NCBI RefSeq assembly: GCF_014493765.1
Contig: NZ_JACTVJ010000003.1
Location: forward strand, 124,001-188,000
Origin: Streptomyces polyasparticus
GTDB lineage: Bacteria; Actinomycetota; Actinomycetes; Streptomycetales; Streptomycetaceae
Direction of reading: 5' to 3'
Length of the DNA stretch: 64,000 bases
The translations under genes and the position numbers were made by a program. Shown here piece after piece: positions 17,976-27,570 of this stretch. Numbering within the stretch: the first letter of the stretch is position 1; each line of letters starts with the position of its first letter. Below the pieces are notes generated by a model. It saw nothing but the letters and a program-made list of their open reading frames with translations, was not told the DNA's origin and did no database searches.

Positions 17976-20900
17976 GTGGCTAAGGTCCGGGTATACGAAC
18001 TCGCCAAGGAGTTCGGAGTTGAGAGCAAGGTCGTCATGGCCAAGCTCCAAGAACTCGGTGAATTCGTACGTTCGGCGTCCTCGACGATCGAGGCGCCCGT
18101 TGTACGCAAATTGACTGACGCATTGCAGGGACCCGGTGGCGGCGGCGCCGCCAAGAAGGCGTCCCCTGCCAAGCCTGCGGCGCCGAAGCCGGCCGCCGCG
18201 AAGCCGGCCGCATCGGCTCCGACGCCCGGGGCCCGCCCCGCCGCGCCGAAGCCCGCGCCGGTGACCCCCAAGCCCGCGGCTGAGAAGCCCGCGGCCCCCG
18301 CGCCCGGTCCGCGTCCCGCGGCCCCGGCCCCCAAGCCGGCCGTGGCGCCCAAGCCCGCGCCGGCCACTCCGGAGTTCACCGCGCCTCCGGCCGCCCCCGC
18401 GGCGCCGAAGCCTGCCGGTGAGCGTCCCGCACGTCCCGGTGCGCCCAAGCCCGGCGCTTCCCGTCCGGCCCCCTCGCAGGGTGGTCAGGGCGAGCGCGCC
18501 CCGCGTCCCGGCGGCGCCGCGCGTCCCGGTGGCCAGGGTGGCGCCGGTGCCCCGCGTCCGGGCGGCCGTCCGGCCGGCCCGCGTCCGGGCAACAACCCCT
18601 TCACGTCCGGCGGTTCCACCGGCATGGGCCGCCCGCAGGCGCCCCGTCCCGGCGGTGCCCCGCGTCCGGGTGGCCAGGGTGCGCCCGGCGGCCCGCGTCC
18701 GCAGGGCGCCGGCCAGGGCGGTCCCCGTCCCCAGGGTCCGGGCGGTCCCCGTCCGACTCCGGGCGGAATGCCTCGTCCGCAGGGCGGCGCTGCCGGTGCC
18801 GGCGGTCCCCGTCCCGGCGGCGGCAACCGTCCGAACCCGGGCATGATGCCGCAGCGTCCCGCTGCGGGCCCGCGTCCCGGTGGTGGCCCCGGCGGTGGCC
18901 GTGGTCCCGGTGGTGGCGGTCGTCCCGGCGGTGCCGGTGGCGGCGGTCGTCCCGGATTCGCCGGTCGTCCGAGCGGTCCCGGTGGCGGCGGTGGCGGTTT
19001 CGCCGGTCGTCCCGGTGGTCCCGGTGGCGGCGGCGGTGCCGGTCGTCCCGGTGGCGGCGGCTTCGGTGGCGGCGGTGGCCGTCCCGGATTCGGTGGTCGT
19101 CCCGGTGGTCCGGGTGGCCGTGGTGGCACGCAGGGCGCCTTCGGCCGTCCCGGCGGTCCCGCGCGTCGTGGCCGCAAGTCGAAGCGGCAGAGGCGCCAGG
19201 AGTACGAGGCCATGCAGGCCCCGTCGGTGGGCGGCGTCATGCTGCCCCGCGGCAACGGCGAGACCGTTCGCCTGTCGCGTGGTGCTTCCCTGACCGACTT
19301 CGCGGAGAAGATCAACGCCAACCCGGCGTCGCTCGTCGCCGTGATGATGAACCTCGGCGAGATGGTCACCGCCACGCAGTCCGTCTCGGACGAGACGCTG
19401 CAGCTGCTCGGCGGCGAGATGAACTACACCGTCGAGATCGTCAGCCCGGAGGAGGAGGACCGCGAGCTTCTCGAGTCCTTCGACATCGAGTTCGGTGAGG
19501 ACGAGGGTGGCGAGGAGTTCCTCGTCGCGCGTCCGCCGGTCGTGACCGTCATGGGTCACGTCGACCACGGTAAGACCCGCCTTCTGGACGCGATCCGCAA
19601 GACGAACGTGGCCCAGGGCGAGGCCGGTGGCATCACCCAGCACATCGGTGCCTACCAGGTCACGACCGAGGTCAACGACGAAGAGCGCAAGATCACCTTC
19701 ATCGACACCCCGGGTCACGAGGCGTTCACCGCCATGCGTGCCCGTGGTGCCAAGTCGACCGACATCGCGATCCTCGTGGTGGCGGCCAACGACGGTGTCA
19801 TGCCGCAGACGATCGAGGCGCTGAACCACGCCAAGGCGGCCGACGTGCCGATCGTGGTCGCGGTCAACAAGATCGACGTCGAGGGTGCCGACCCGACCAA
19901 GGTGCGCGGTCAGCTGACCGAGTACGGCCTGGTGGCCGAGGAGTACGGCGGCGACACCATGTTCGTCGACATCTCCGCCAAGCAGGGTCTCAACATCGAC
20001 TCTCTGCTCGAGGCCGTGGTCCTGACCGCGGATGCCTCGCTCGACCTGCGGGCCAACCCGGAGCAGGACGCGCAGGGTATTGCGATCGAGGCCCACCTGG
20101 ACAAGGGCCGTGGTGCTGTCGCCACCGTCCTCGTCCAGCGAGGCACGCTGCGCGTCGGCGACACGATGGTCGCCGGTGACGCGTACGGCCGCGTGCGCGC
20201 CATGCTCGACGACAAGGGTGAGAACGTCGAGGTCGCCGAGCCCTCGACGCCGGTTCTCGTCCTCGGTCTGACCAACGTGCCGGGCGCCGGCGACAACTTC
20301 CTGGTTGTCGACGAGGACCGCACCGCGCGTCAGATCGCCGAGAAGCGTGCCGCCCGTGAGCGCAACGCCGCGTTCGCCAAGCGCACCCGCCGGGTGTCCC
20401 TCGAGGACCTCGACCAGGTGCTCAAGGCGGGTCTGGTGCAGGACCTCAACATCATCATCAAGGGTGATGCGTCCGGTTCCGTCGAGGCCCTTGAGGCCTC
20501 GCTGCTCCAGCTCGACGTCGGCGAAGAGGTCGACATCCGGATCCTGCACCGCGGCGTCGGTGCGGTCACGGAGTCCGACATCGACCTGGCGATGGGCTCC
20601 GACGCCATCGTGATCGGCTTCAACGTGCGCGCCGCAGGGCGTGCCGCGCAGATGGCCGAGCGCGAGGGTGTGGACGTCCGTTACTACTCGGTCATCTACC
20701 AGGCGATCGAAGAGGTCGAGGCGGCCCTCAAGGGCATGCTCAAGCCGGAGTACGAAGAGGTCGAGCTCGGTACGGCGGAGATCCGCGAGGTCTTCCGCTC
20801 GTCCAAGCTGGGCAACATCGCCGGTGTGCTCGTCCGGTCCGGCGAGGTCAAGCGCAACACCAAGGCGCGCCTGCTGCGCGATGGCAAGGTCATCGCGGAG

Positions 20901-21053
20901 AACCTCACCATCTCCGGTCTGCGCCGCTTCAAGGACGACGTCACCGAGATCCGCGAGGGCTTCGAGGGTGGTATCAACCTCGGAAACTTCAACGACATCA
21001 AGATCGACGACGTCATCGCGACGTACGAGATGCGCGAGAAGCCGCGCGGCTGA
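17976..21053 (+). CDS. infB: Translation initiation factor IF-2
   Basis: The GTPase that brings fMet-tRNA to the 30S subunit. At 1025 aa it is long, as usual for Streptomyces. The IF2 N-terminal module ([19 protein letters not shown]) is at residues 3-50. Then comes about 350 residues of Ala/Pro and Gly/Arg/Pro low-complexity sequence. The GTPase domain follows: P-loop GHVDHGKT near residue 526, switch [10 protein letters not shown] near 576 and NKID near 630. The C-terminal beta-barrel domains end the protein. GTG 17976 has AAAGGAG seven bases upstream. The Gly/Pro run causes a 1,190-codon antisense shadow frame. Confidence 0.97.
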   Translation: MAKVRVYELAKEFGVESKVVMAKLQELGEFVRSASSTIEAPVVRKLTDALQGPGGGGAAKKASPAKPAAPKPAAAKPAASAPTPGARPAAPKPAPVTPKPAAEKPAAPAPGPRPAAPAPKPAVAPKPAPATPEFTAPPAAPAAPKPAGERPARPGAPKPGASRPAPSQGGQGERAPRPGGAARPGGQGGAGAPRPGGRPAGPRPGNNPFTSGGSTGMGRPQAPRPGGAPRPGGQGAPGGPRPQGAGQGGPRPQGPGGPRPTPGGMPRPQGGAAGAGGPRPGGGNRPNPGMMPQRPAAGPRPGGGPGGGRGPGGGGRPGGAGGGGRPGFAGRPSGPGGGGGGFAGRPGGPGGGGGAGRPGGGGFGGGGGRPGFGGRPGGPGGRGGTQGAFGRPGGPARRGRKSKRQRRQEYEAMQAPSVGGVMLPRGNGETVRLSRGASLTDFAEKINANPASLVAVMMNLGEMVTATQSVSDETLQLLGGEMNYTVEIVSPEEEDRELLESFDIEFGEDEGGEEFLVARPPVVTVMGHVDHGKTRLLDAIRKTNVAQGEAGGITQHIGAYQVTTEVNDEERKITFIDTPGHEAFTAMRARGAKSTDIAILVVAANDGVMPQTIEALNHAKAADVPIVVAVNKIDVEGADPTKVRGQLTEYGLVAEEYGGDTMFVDISAKQGLNIDSLLEAVVLTADASLDLRANPEQDAQGIAIEAHLDKGRGAVATVLVQRGTLRVGDTMVAGDAYGRVRAMLDDKGENVEVAEPSTPVLVLGLTNVPGAGDNFLVVDEDRTARQIAEKRAARERNAAFAKRTRRVSLEDLDQVLKAGLVQDLNIIIKGDASGSVEALEASLLQLDVGEEVDIRILHRGVGAVTESDIDLAMGSDAIVIGFNVRAAGRAAQMAEREGVDVRYYSVIYQAIEEVEAALKGMLKPEYEEVELGTAEIREVFRSSKLGNIAGVLVRSGEVKRNTKARLLRDGKVIAENLTISGLRRFKDDVTEIREGFEGGINLGNFNDIKIDDVIATYEMREKPRG

Positions 21054-21063
21054 TCGCGTCATC

Positions 21064-21120
21064 GATCACGCTGCGTGATCCGGGGCCGGTCGACGGAGAA
21101 ATTCCGTCGATCGGCCCCGG
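21064..21120 (+). terminator. Tandem hairpins after infB
   Basis: A 7-bp hairpin (GATCACG/CGTGATC) is followed at once by a long stem at 21080-21120 with 9 + 8 paired bases and loop GAAAT. This is a likely terminator or attenuator between infB and the DUF503 gene. A common Streptomyces GGGGTCCGGGGG-type repeat follows at about 21155-21185. Confidence 0.7.
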
Positions 21121-21252
21121 CCGTTGCGGGTACGGTTTGTCAGATCCCTCCGGCCGGGGGTCCGGGGGTTGTCCCCCGGGACAACGCAGCGCACGCCCCT
21201 GACAAAGGCCAGGGCGCCGTCTAACCCGTACCGGCGGGATATCCGGACCTAT

Positions 21253-21546
21253 ATGTACGTGGGGACTCTGTCCTTCGACTTGCTCCTCGGCGACGTACGG
21301 TCGTTGAAGGAGAAGCGTTCCGTCGTCCGCCCGATCGTCGCCGAGCTGCACCGCAAGTTCGCGGTCAGCGTGGCGGAGGTCGGCGACCAGGACCTCCATC
21401 GCCGGGCCGAGATCGGCGTCGCGATGGTCTCCGGGGACACGGGGCACCTGTCCGAAGTGCTCGACCGGTGCGAGCGGCTGATCGCTGCCCGCCCCGAGGT
21501 GGAGCTGCTCTCGGTGCGCCGGCGGCTGCACGGGGACGATGATTGA
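21253..21546 (+). CDS. DUF503 family protein
   Basis: A 97-aa protein of the small DUF503 family, usually found beside rbfA and infB. The family hallmarks MYVGTLSFDLLLGDVRSLKEKR and VVRPIVAELHRKFAVSVAEV are complete, and a basic tail follows. Its conserved position suggests a role in ribosome assembly or translation, but none is proven. ATG 21253 is chosen because the protein then begins with the conserved MYVGTL; the longer open frame runs through a hairpin and repeat. It may have its own promoter after the infB terminator. Confidence 0.88.
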   Translation: MYVGTLSFDLLLGDVRSLKEKRSVVRPIVAELHRKFAVSVAEVGDQDLHRRAEIGVAMVSGDTGHLSEVLDRCERLIAARPEVELLSVRRRLHGDDD

Positions 21547-21594
21547 CGTACGCAAGAGACGTACGTACGGAAAGAAACAGAGGGAGACGGACCA

Positions 21595-22035
21595 GTGGCC
21601 GACAACGCGCGGGCGAAGAAGCTGGCGGACCTCATCCGGGAAGTGGTCGCACAGAAGCTGCAGCGTGGGGTCAAGGACCCGCGCCTGGGCTCGCACGTGA
21701 CCATCACGGACACGAGGGTCACCGGCGATCTGCGGGAGGCGACCGTCTTCTACACGGTCTACGGCGATGACGAGGACCGTGAGAACGCGGCCCGTGGCCT
21801 GGAGAGCGCCAAGGGCGTTCTGCGGTCCGCGGTGGGTGCGGCCGCCGGTGTGAAGTTCACGCCGACGCTGACCTTCGTCGCCGATGCGCTGCCGGAGACC
21901 GCCAAGACCATCGAGGACCTCCTCGACAAGGCACGGGCCTCCGACGCGCAGGTGCGTCAGGCGTCCTCGGGCGCCGCTTACGCCGGTGACGCGGACCCGT
22001 ACAAGAAGCCGGAAGAGGACGACGCTTCCGAATGA
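21595..22035 (+). CDS. rbfA: 30S ribosome-binding factor RbfA
   Basis: Binds late 30S intermediates and aids 16S rRNA 5' end maturation. The 146-aa protein has the KH-like RbfA fold: ARAKKLADLIREVVAQKLQR, DPRLGSHVTITDTRVTGDLR and the conserved strand TVFYTVYG. The tail is acidic and probably disordered. The GTG start has GGGAGA upstream. Its TGA overlaps the truB ATG. Confidence 0.95.
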   Translation: MADNARAKKLADLIREVVAQKLQRGVKDPRLGSHVTITDTRVTGDLREATVFYTVYGDDEDRENAARGLESAKGVLRSAVGAAAGVKFTPTLTFVADALPETAKTIEDLLDKARASDAQVRQASSGAAYAGDADPYKKPEEDDASE

Positions 22036-22937
22036 GCAAGCAGCAGCAGACGCCGGACGGCCTTGTCATCGTCGACAAGCCGTCCGGCTTCACTTCGCAT
22101 GACGTGGTCGCCAAGATGCGCGGCATCGCCAAGACCCGCAGGGTCGGCCACGCCGGCACGCTCGATCCGATGGCGACCGGTGTGCTCGTGCTCGGTGTGG
22201 AGCGCGCCACCAAGCTCCTCGGGCATCTCGCCCTGACGGAGAAGGAGTACCTGGGCACGATCCGGCTCGGGCAGAACACCCTGACGGACGACGCCGAGGG
22301 CGAGATCACCTCGTCGACGGATGCGTCCCGGGTGACGCGTGAGGCGATCGACGCAGGGATCGCCAAGCTGACCGGCGAGATCATGCAGGTGCCGTCCAAG
22401 GTCAGCGCGATCAAGATCAATGGCGTGCGGTCGTACAAGCGGGCGCGCGAGGGCGAGGAGTTCGAGATTCCGGCGCGGCCGGTGACGATCTCCTCGTTCA
22501 CGGTGTACGACGTGCGGGACGCGGTGGCCGAGGACGGGACCGCGGTGATGGACCTGGTCGTGTCGGTGGTCTGCTCCTCTGGCACGTACATCCGTGCGCT
22601 GGCCCGGGACCTGGGTGCGGATCTCGGTGTGGGGGGACATCTGACGGCGCTGCGGCGTACGCGGGTCGGGCCCTACAAGCTGGACTCGGCGCGGACGCTG
22701 GACGAGTTGCAGGCCTCTTTGACGGTGATGCCGGTGGCGGAGGCTGCGGCTGCGGCGTTCCCGCGGTGGGATGTCGACGACAAGCGGGCGCGGCTGCTGC
22801 TCAACGGGGTGCGGATCGAGATGCCCGAGGAGTACGGGTCGGGTCGCGCTGTGGCCGTGTACGACGCGTCGGGTCGGTTCGTGGCGCTGGTGGAGGGGCT
22901 GAAGGGCAAGGCCAAGAGTCTGGCTGTCTTCGCCTGA
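22032..22937 (+). CDS. truB: tRNA pseudouridine-55 synthase TruB
   Basis: Makes pseudouridine 55 in the T-loop of tRNAs. KPSGFTSHDVVAKM and GHAGTLDPMATGVL are the family motifs; the Asp in GTLDP is the catalytic nucleophile. A PUA-like C-terminal part follows, giving 301 aa, the usual length. ATG overlaps the rbfA stop (ATGA), so the two are coupled. It ends the translation-related run; repeat-rich DNA and a large unrelated gene follow. Confidence 0.96.
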   Translation: MSKQQQTPDGLVIVDKPSGFTSHDVVAKMRGIAKTRRVGHAGTLDPMATGVLVLGVERATKLLGHLALTEKEYLGTIRLGQNTLTDDAEGEITSSTDASRVTREAIDAGIAKLTGEIMQVPSKVSAIKINGVRSYKRAREGEEFEIPARPVTISSFTVYDVRDAVAEDGTAVMDLVVSVVCSSGTYIRALARDLGADLGVGGHLTALRRTRVGPYKLDSARTLDELQASLTVMPVAEAAAAAFPRWDVDDKRARLLLNGVRIEMPEEYGSGRAVAVYDASGRFVALVEGLKGKAKSLAVFA

Positions 22938-22965
22938 GTCCCTCGTCGTGCCAGTGCGCTGCGCG

Positions 22966-23108
22966 TGCGGTTCGTCTTCTGGGTCGGCGCCGGGGTGGGG
23001 TACCTGGTTTTCGGGCAATGCGGGCCGGTACCGAGGGACTCGCGTTGTCGTCTCGGGCCGCCCGAAAACCGGGCACCCCACCCCGTCCCCTCCCGCCGTC
23101 CCGCGGCT
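22966..23108 (+). repeat. Copy 1 of a ~143-bp palindromic element (inverted relative to copy 2)
   Basis: This stretch is about 90% identical by eye to the reverse complement of 27118-27258. Inside it, 22991-23015 and 23061-23085 form 25-base inverted arms with only a few mismatches (core GGTTTTCGGG/CCCGAAAACC), so it can fold as a long hairpin, MITE-like. It occupies most of the truB-protease gap. The rest (23109-23313) shows only a small bulged hairpin near 23270-23294, ahead of the next ribosome site. Confidence 0.85.
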
Positions 23109-23313
23109 GCGGGCCGGGTGGGGTGCGGGTCTCACAGTCCATCGTGTCGCTCCTGCTGTCGGATCGTGGCCGGGCGTGGGCAAACCCCGTTCACCCGTTC
23201 AGGCAGGCGCTCGAAGCACTTCGCCGGTACACAGGGGGCGCATCCGATTGCGGGGGTTCCCTGCGGAACAGCTCTCCCTACGGTCGTAGGAGAGCGCCGC
23301 GGGGAGGACGAGG

Positions 23314-26300
23314 ATGGCCGGGGGTCGCGAGGAACTGGTCCGGATCTGTGATCTGGCGGGCCGGCCCCGCGGCACCGGTTTCGCGGCGGACGAGGACGGG
23401 ACCGTCGTCACCTCCCACGAGGCGATCGACGGGCTCGCGCGCATCGTGCTGCACGCCGGCGGCGGCCGTACGTGTGTGGTCGACGCCGATGCCGTCGTCT
23501 CGTTTCCCGAGACCGATCTCGCGCTCGTACGGACCGAGGGTCTCGGCCTGAGGGCGCTGCCCCTGTCCGTACGGGAACATGTCGAACCCGGCGCGTACGT
23601 ACGCATCGCCGCGCTCGGATGGCGCGAGGCGCGGGTGCTCGACGCCGAGGCGCAGGTCACGTACACGGCGACGGACCGTTTCCATCTGCTCGGCGGCGTA
23701 CTGGAGTTGGCCGTCGGGACCGATGCCGCCGATGCGCTGCAGCTCGGCGGGGGAGCGGCCGGCGGGCCCGTGGTGGACACCGCGACCGGGGCCGTGCTCG
23801 GCGTGCTCGGGACCGCGCTCGACGCGGGGCATCGCGCGGCGGGTTACGCGGTGCCGCTGCGGGCGGCCGCCCGGGCCGACGCGAGCGGGGTGCTCGGGGA
23901 GCTCCTGACGCGCAACGCGGCGAGTGTCCCGGCGTACGGGCGCGATCTCAATCTGGCGGGCGCGCTGCAGCTCAGTGCCATCTCCGTCGGGTCCGATCTG
24001 CCGCGCGAGGAGCGCGAACCCGTCCAACGGGTGGAAGTGACAACGGAGTTCGAGGCCTTTCTGGAGTCCGCGCAGTGCGTCCTCGGGCTCGTCGGCGACC
24101 CCGGCAGCGGCCGGACCACCGAGCTCGGCGCGCTGGCCCGGCGCCGCGCGCGGGGCGGCGCGCCCGCGCCCACGGTGTGGCTGCGCGGAGCCGGGCTGCA
24201 GGCCGGGGACGCCTCGGTGGCGGACGCGGTGGGGCGGGTGCTCGCGCACGCCGGACGGATCGTGGCCGCGTCCGAGGGCGTGCCGGTGGCGGACGAAGAA
24301 GACGGTGAGCTCGGGGACATCGGGCCCGACCGGATCGCCCGGCTCGTACGGGACGCGGGGCGGCCCCTGCTCGTCCTCCTGGACGGGCCCGAGGAGATGC
24401 CCCCGCAGCTCGCGCACCGCCTCGCGGAGTGGAGCGCGGGGAGCGGGGAGTGGCTGCGGCAGACCGGGACACGGCTGGTCGTCGCCTGCCGGCCCGAGTA
24501 CTGGGAGCAGGCGGGGGCCCTGTTTCCGGGAAGCGCCCTGTACGGCTCCACGCAGGGCGGGCGGCTGCCCGCCTGCGTACGGCTGGGCGAGCCGGCGGGG
24601 CGGCAGGCGGGCTGGGTGCGGGCGCTGCACGGTGTGCCCGACGGCGCGCTGGCCGCGGCGGACGCCGCACACCCCTTGGCCGTACGCCTGTTGGGCGAGG
24701 TGCGGGACGCGCTCGGCGAGGCCGTGGACGGGTGCCCCGACCGGGCCGAGATCTTCTCCGCGTATCTGGATCTGCTCTGCCTGCGGATCGCCGTACGGCT
24801 CGCTGCCCTGCAGGACGTACGAGGCCCTGCTGTACGGCGCCTCGCGGCGAAGGTCTCCGGGCGGCTGCACGAGGCCGCGCGACGGTGTCTGGGGCCCGGG
24901 CAGGGCGAGCTGGACCGGGAAGCCTTCGAGGAGGTCTTCCCGTGGGCCACGGGGTGGGCGTCCGCCGTGCTGACCGAGGGCGCCCTGGTGCCCGCGGGGG
25001 GCGGGTACCGGTTCGCGCACGAGGAGTTGGCCGACTGGATCCAGGGGGCCCATCTCGACCTGGACGCGGCCCTGTTCGCGCTCGTGCACCGCTGGCGTGC
25101 GGAGCCCGAGGAGCGCGCTTCCGTCCCGGCCCGGCTGCCCGCGCGCACGGACGGCCCGCGCCGGCGCCCGCGCAAGGCGGCTGCCGGCCCGGGGCCCGTG
25201 CACCCGCTGCCCGTTCCGCGGCACCGCATCGGCCCCGTCCTGCAGGCCCTGCTGCTCCTCGAACGCCAGCAGGGCCCCGACCAACTCCGCCGCCGGCTCG
25301 ACGAACTCACCCTCGCCGCCGACCACTTCGCCGAACACGGACTGCGCACGACCCCCAGCTGGGCGGCCGGCACCCGGCGCAACCCCGCCGACGCCGCCTG
25401 GTGGGCAGTCCACCTCCTGACCGAGACCCTGCTCCGGGTCCCGGACGCCCGTCCGTACATGCCCGTCCTGCGGCTGCTCGCCGACCGGATCCTGACGCGG
25501 GGCCCGGTGCGCGGGGTGTACGACGGGTTCGGGCCGTGGTTCTGGCGGGCTTTGCCGCTGCCCGCGCAGGAACGGCTTGAACTCCTGCGGCGCCTGGTGG
25601 TGGCCGACACCGAGGGCGGCGAGCGGTGCCTCGACACGGTCGCCGCACTGCTCAAGGCCGAACCCGCGCTCGTACAGCCGCTGTTGACGCAGTGGTTCGG
25701 CGACGACCGGCCACTGGCCGCCGCGCCCGCCGCCACCGTCGCCGACGCTGCCCAGGCCCTTCTGCACACCCACCGCCACCGCGCGCTCGACGACCTGACC
25801 GAGGCCCTCGTCGACTGCGGGCACCCCCGCGGCGACGAGCTCCTCGCGACGCTCGCCGAGGAGGAGCCGTCGGCCCTGTGCCGAGCGGTCGACCGCTGGG
25901 CGCACGACGACCGTGCGGCACGGCGGGTCGCGGCGGCCGCGTACGGGCTGAGCGCGGCGCTGCACGTGGACACGGAGGCCGACCGCACGCTGCTCCGCTA
26001 TGCGGCGCTCGCGCTCCTGGCAAGGCCCGAGGACGGCGCGCTGCACGGCGCGGCGCTCTCCCTGCTCGTCCGCGACCCGGTCACCCGCGCCCGGCATCTG
26101 CCGCTCGCCCTGAAGCGGTACGCATCCGGCGACCCCCAGCTCTCCTCGGCCGCCCTCGCCACGGCCCTCACCACCCACCCCGAGCCCGTGCTCGGCGCGT
26201 TCCGGTCCCGGCTGCGGGAACCGGGGGCGGGGTCGGCCGAGGTCCTCGAGGCGCTCGCCGGGGTCACCACGCCGGCCGTCGCGCGCCGTGTGACGCATCT

Positions 26301-26835
26301 CGTACGGGACTTCCTTGAGCTGCGGCCGGAGGCGGCCGTCCAGGCCGGGGTGTACGTGGACCGGCGCCTGGAGCAGGGGGCCCAGGCGCGGGCCACGCTC
26401 TTCCCGCTGGTCACGGACCTTCTGCAGAACGGACCGCCCGAGGTCCGCCGCGCCCTGGCCGGTGTGCTCGCGGCGCCCGGCAGGGGCGGGCCCTCGTCGC
26501 GGGTGCTGCGCGGCGAACTGCTCGACGTACTCCTCGAGCTGGAGCACGATCCGGCCGTCCTCGACGAGGTGCTCACGGTGGCGGTCCGTACGGGAGGCGT
26601 GGACTGGTCCCGCACACGGGACCTGGTCCGCCGCTGCGGGCTCCTCCTGGTGCGCACCCCGGAAGGCGCCGCGTCCTACGACCGCCGCCTGGTCTCCCTC
26701 GCCCACGCGTGCCCGGACTTCGCTCGTGCGCTGGCTTGTTGGCTGGAGGAGTCGGCGGGGGTGTGGACGGTGTTGGTGGGGCCGAGTGCGCGGCGGATGA
26801 TTGTGGAGGGGGTGGGGGTGCGGGTCTCGGCTTGA
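23314..26835 (+). CDS. Trypsin-like/STAND-like P-loop protein with helical C-terminus
   Basis: A 1,173-aa multidomain protein. Residues 1-200 have a trypsin-like layout: His35 in VVTSHEAI and Asp68 in ETDLALV are in place, but the GxSGGP motif reads GAAGGP with Ala149 where the nucleophile should be. Residues 250-600 form a STAND-like NTPase: the P-loop GDPGSGRTT at 261 has Arg for the usual Lys, followed by Walker B PLLVLLDGPEE near 350 and VVACRPEYW as sensor-like strand. Residues 650-1173 are Ala/Leu-rich helices resembling HEAT-type repeats. GGGGAGG lies eight bases before the ATG. Such fusions are known among bacterial conflict and defence proteins; function here is inference. Confidence 0.7.
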   Translation: MAGGREELVRICDLAGRPRGTGFAADEDGTVVTSHEAIDGLARIVLHAGGGRTCVVDADAVVSFPETDLALVRTEGLGLRALPLSVREHVEPGAYVRIAALGWREARVLDAEAQVTYTATDRFHLLGGVLELAVGTDAADALQLGGGAAGGPVVDTATGAVLGVLGTALDAGHRAAGYAVPLRAAARADASGVLGELLTRNAASVPAYGRDLNLAGALQLSAISVGSDLPREEREPVQRVEVTTEFEAFLESAQCVLGLVGDPGSGRTTELGALARRRARGGAPAPTVWLRGAGLQAGDASVADAVGRVLAHAGRIVAASEGVPVADEEDGELGDIGPDRIARLVRDAGRPLLVLLDGPEEMPPQLAHRLAEWSAGSGEWLRQTGTRLVVACRPEYWEQAGALFPGSALYGSTQGGRLPACVRLGEPAGRQAGWVRALHGVPDGALAAADAAHPLAVRLLGEVRDALGEAVDGCPDRAEIFSAYLDLLCLRIAVRLAALQDVRGPAVRRLAAKVSGRLHEAARRCLGPGQGELDREAFEEVFPWATGWASAVLTEGALVPAGGGYRFAHEELADWIQGAHLDLDAALFALVHRWRAEPEERASVPARLPARTDGPRRRPRKAAAGPGPVHPLPVPRHRIGPVLQALLLLERQQGPDQLRRRLDELTLAADHFAEHGLRTTPSWAAGTRRNPADAAWWAVHLLTETLLRVPDARPYMPVLRLLADRILTRGPVRGVYDGFGPWFWRALPLPAQERLELLRRLVVADTEGGERCLDTVAALLKAEPALVQPLLTQWFGDDRPLAAAPAATVADAAQALLHTHRHRALDDLTEALVDCGHPRGDELLATLAEEEPSALCRAVDRWAHDDRAARRVAAAAYGLSAALHVDTEADRTLLRYAALALLARPEDGALHGAALSLLVRDPVTRARHLPLALKRYASGDPQLSSAALATALTTHPEPVLGAFRSRLREPGAGSAEVLEALAGVTTPAVARRVTHLVRDFLELRPEAAVQAGVYVDRRLEQGAQARATLFPLVTDLLQNGPPEVRRALAGVLAAPGRGGPSSRVLRGELLDVLLELEHDPAVLDEVLTVAVRTGGVDWSRTRDLVRRCGLLLVRTPEGAASYDRRLVSLAHACPDFARALACWLEESAGVWTVLVGPSARRMIVEGVGVRVSA

Positions 26836-26950
26836 GGGTGCGGGGTGCTCGGCCTGAGCGTGCGAGTGCTCGCCTTGAGCGTGCGGGTCTCGGCTTGAGC
26901 GTGCGGGTGTTCGGCCTGAGCGTGCGGGTCTCGGCTTGAGTGTGCGGGTG
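26812..26950. repeat. 20-21-bp tandem repeat overlapping the 3' end of the protease-like gene
   Basis: About six degenerate units of the form GTGCGGGTCTCGGCTTGAGC. Each unit carries a TGA, and the gene's own stop codon lies in the first one. The rest of the 26836-27570 gap holds GC-rich low-complexity DNA, the second copy of the palindromic element and the ribF upstream region. Confidence 0.85.
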
Positions 26951-27117
26951 GGCCGGGCTGTTGGTTTGGTTCCGGCCCGGGTGGGGCTGGGCTGTCGGCT
27001 CCCGGCCCGGGTGGGGCCCAGGTGGGCCCGGGTGGGTGTGCGGGCCGGATTGAGGTTCGGCCTGGGCCGCGGTCTCGTCGCGGTCTGCGGGCGGGAGCCG
27101 CACCCCCACCGGGCGGG

Positions 27118-27258
27118 AGCCGCGGGACGGCGGGAGGGGACGGGGTGGGCTACCTGGTTTTCGGGCGGTCCGAGACGGCCGGGTGAGTCCCTCGGTACCG
27201 GCTCACATTGCCCGAAAACCAGGTACCCCGCCCCGGCACCGACCCAAGACGAACCGCA
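27118..27258 (-). repeat. Copy 2 of the ~143-bp palindromic element
   Basis: Reverse-complement match of 22966-23108, roughly 90% identical by eye, with a two-base gap and a cluster of six mismatches in the loop. The same internal inverted arms are present. The pair lies on either side of the trypsin/STAND-like gene in opposite orientation. Confidence 0.85.
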
Positions 27259-27570
27259 GGCGGCACACGCACCGGTGGAATGCCGTAACGCGGGCGAGGC
27301 CAGGTAAGCGCTGGCCCGCAGTCAGGCACGCGCCGCCCCGCAGGCGTACTGCATGACAGCGCACCGGCGGAGAGCCGTAAGCCAGCCGAGGTCAGGGACG
27401 CATCGCTCCCGGGCGCACCGGACGCGCAGCGCACCCCGCGACGCAGCCGGAACGTTCGCAGGCCGATGCCCCCAGCGGGCCCCCGGGGGCGGGGTGGGCG
27501 GAAAAGGCATGGCACTCTTAGTCCTGCGCAAACAGAACAACACACACAGGTTCGGCGAGGAGCAAACACC

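Noticed and set aside
17490-21062. A 1,190-codon frame antisense to infB, rich in Thr/Gly/Ala
   Set aside because: It mirrors the Gly/Pro-rich and GTPase coding sequence of infB, and the predicted protein has no domain and no ribosome site.
23278-26706. A 1,142-codon antisense frame over the trypsin/STAND-like gene
   Set aside because: The + frame has recognisable domains and a good ribosome site; the - frame has none.
22966-27258. Insertion sequence with its own transposase
   Set aside because: The inverted elements are real, but the gene between them is not a transposase, and no target-site duplication could be fixed by eye.
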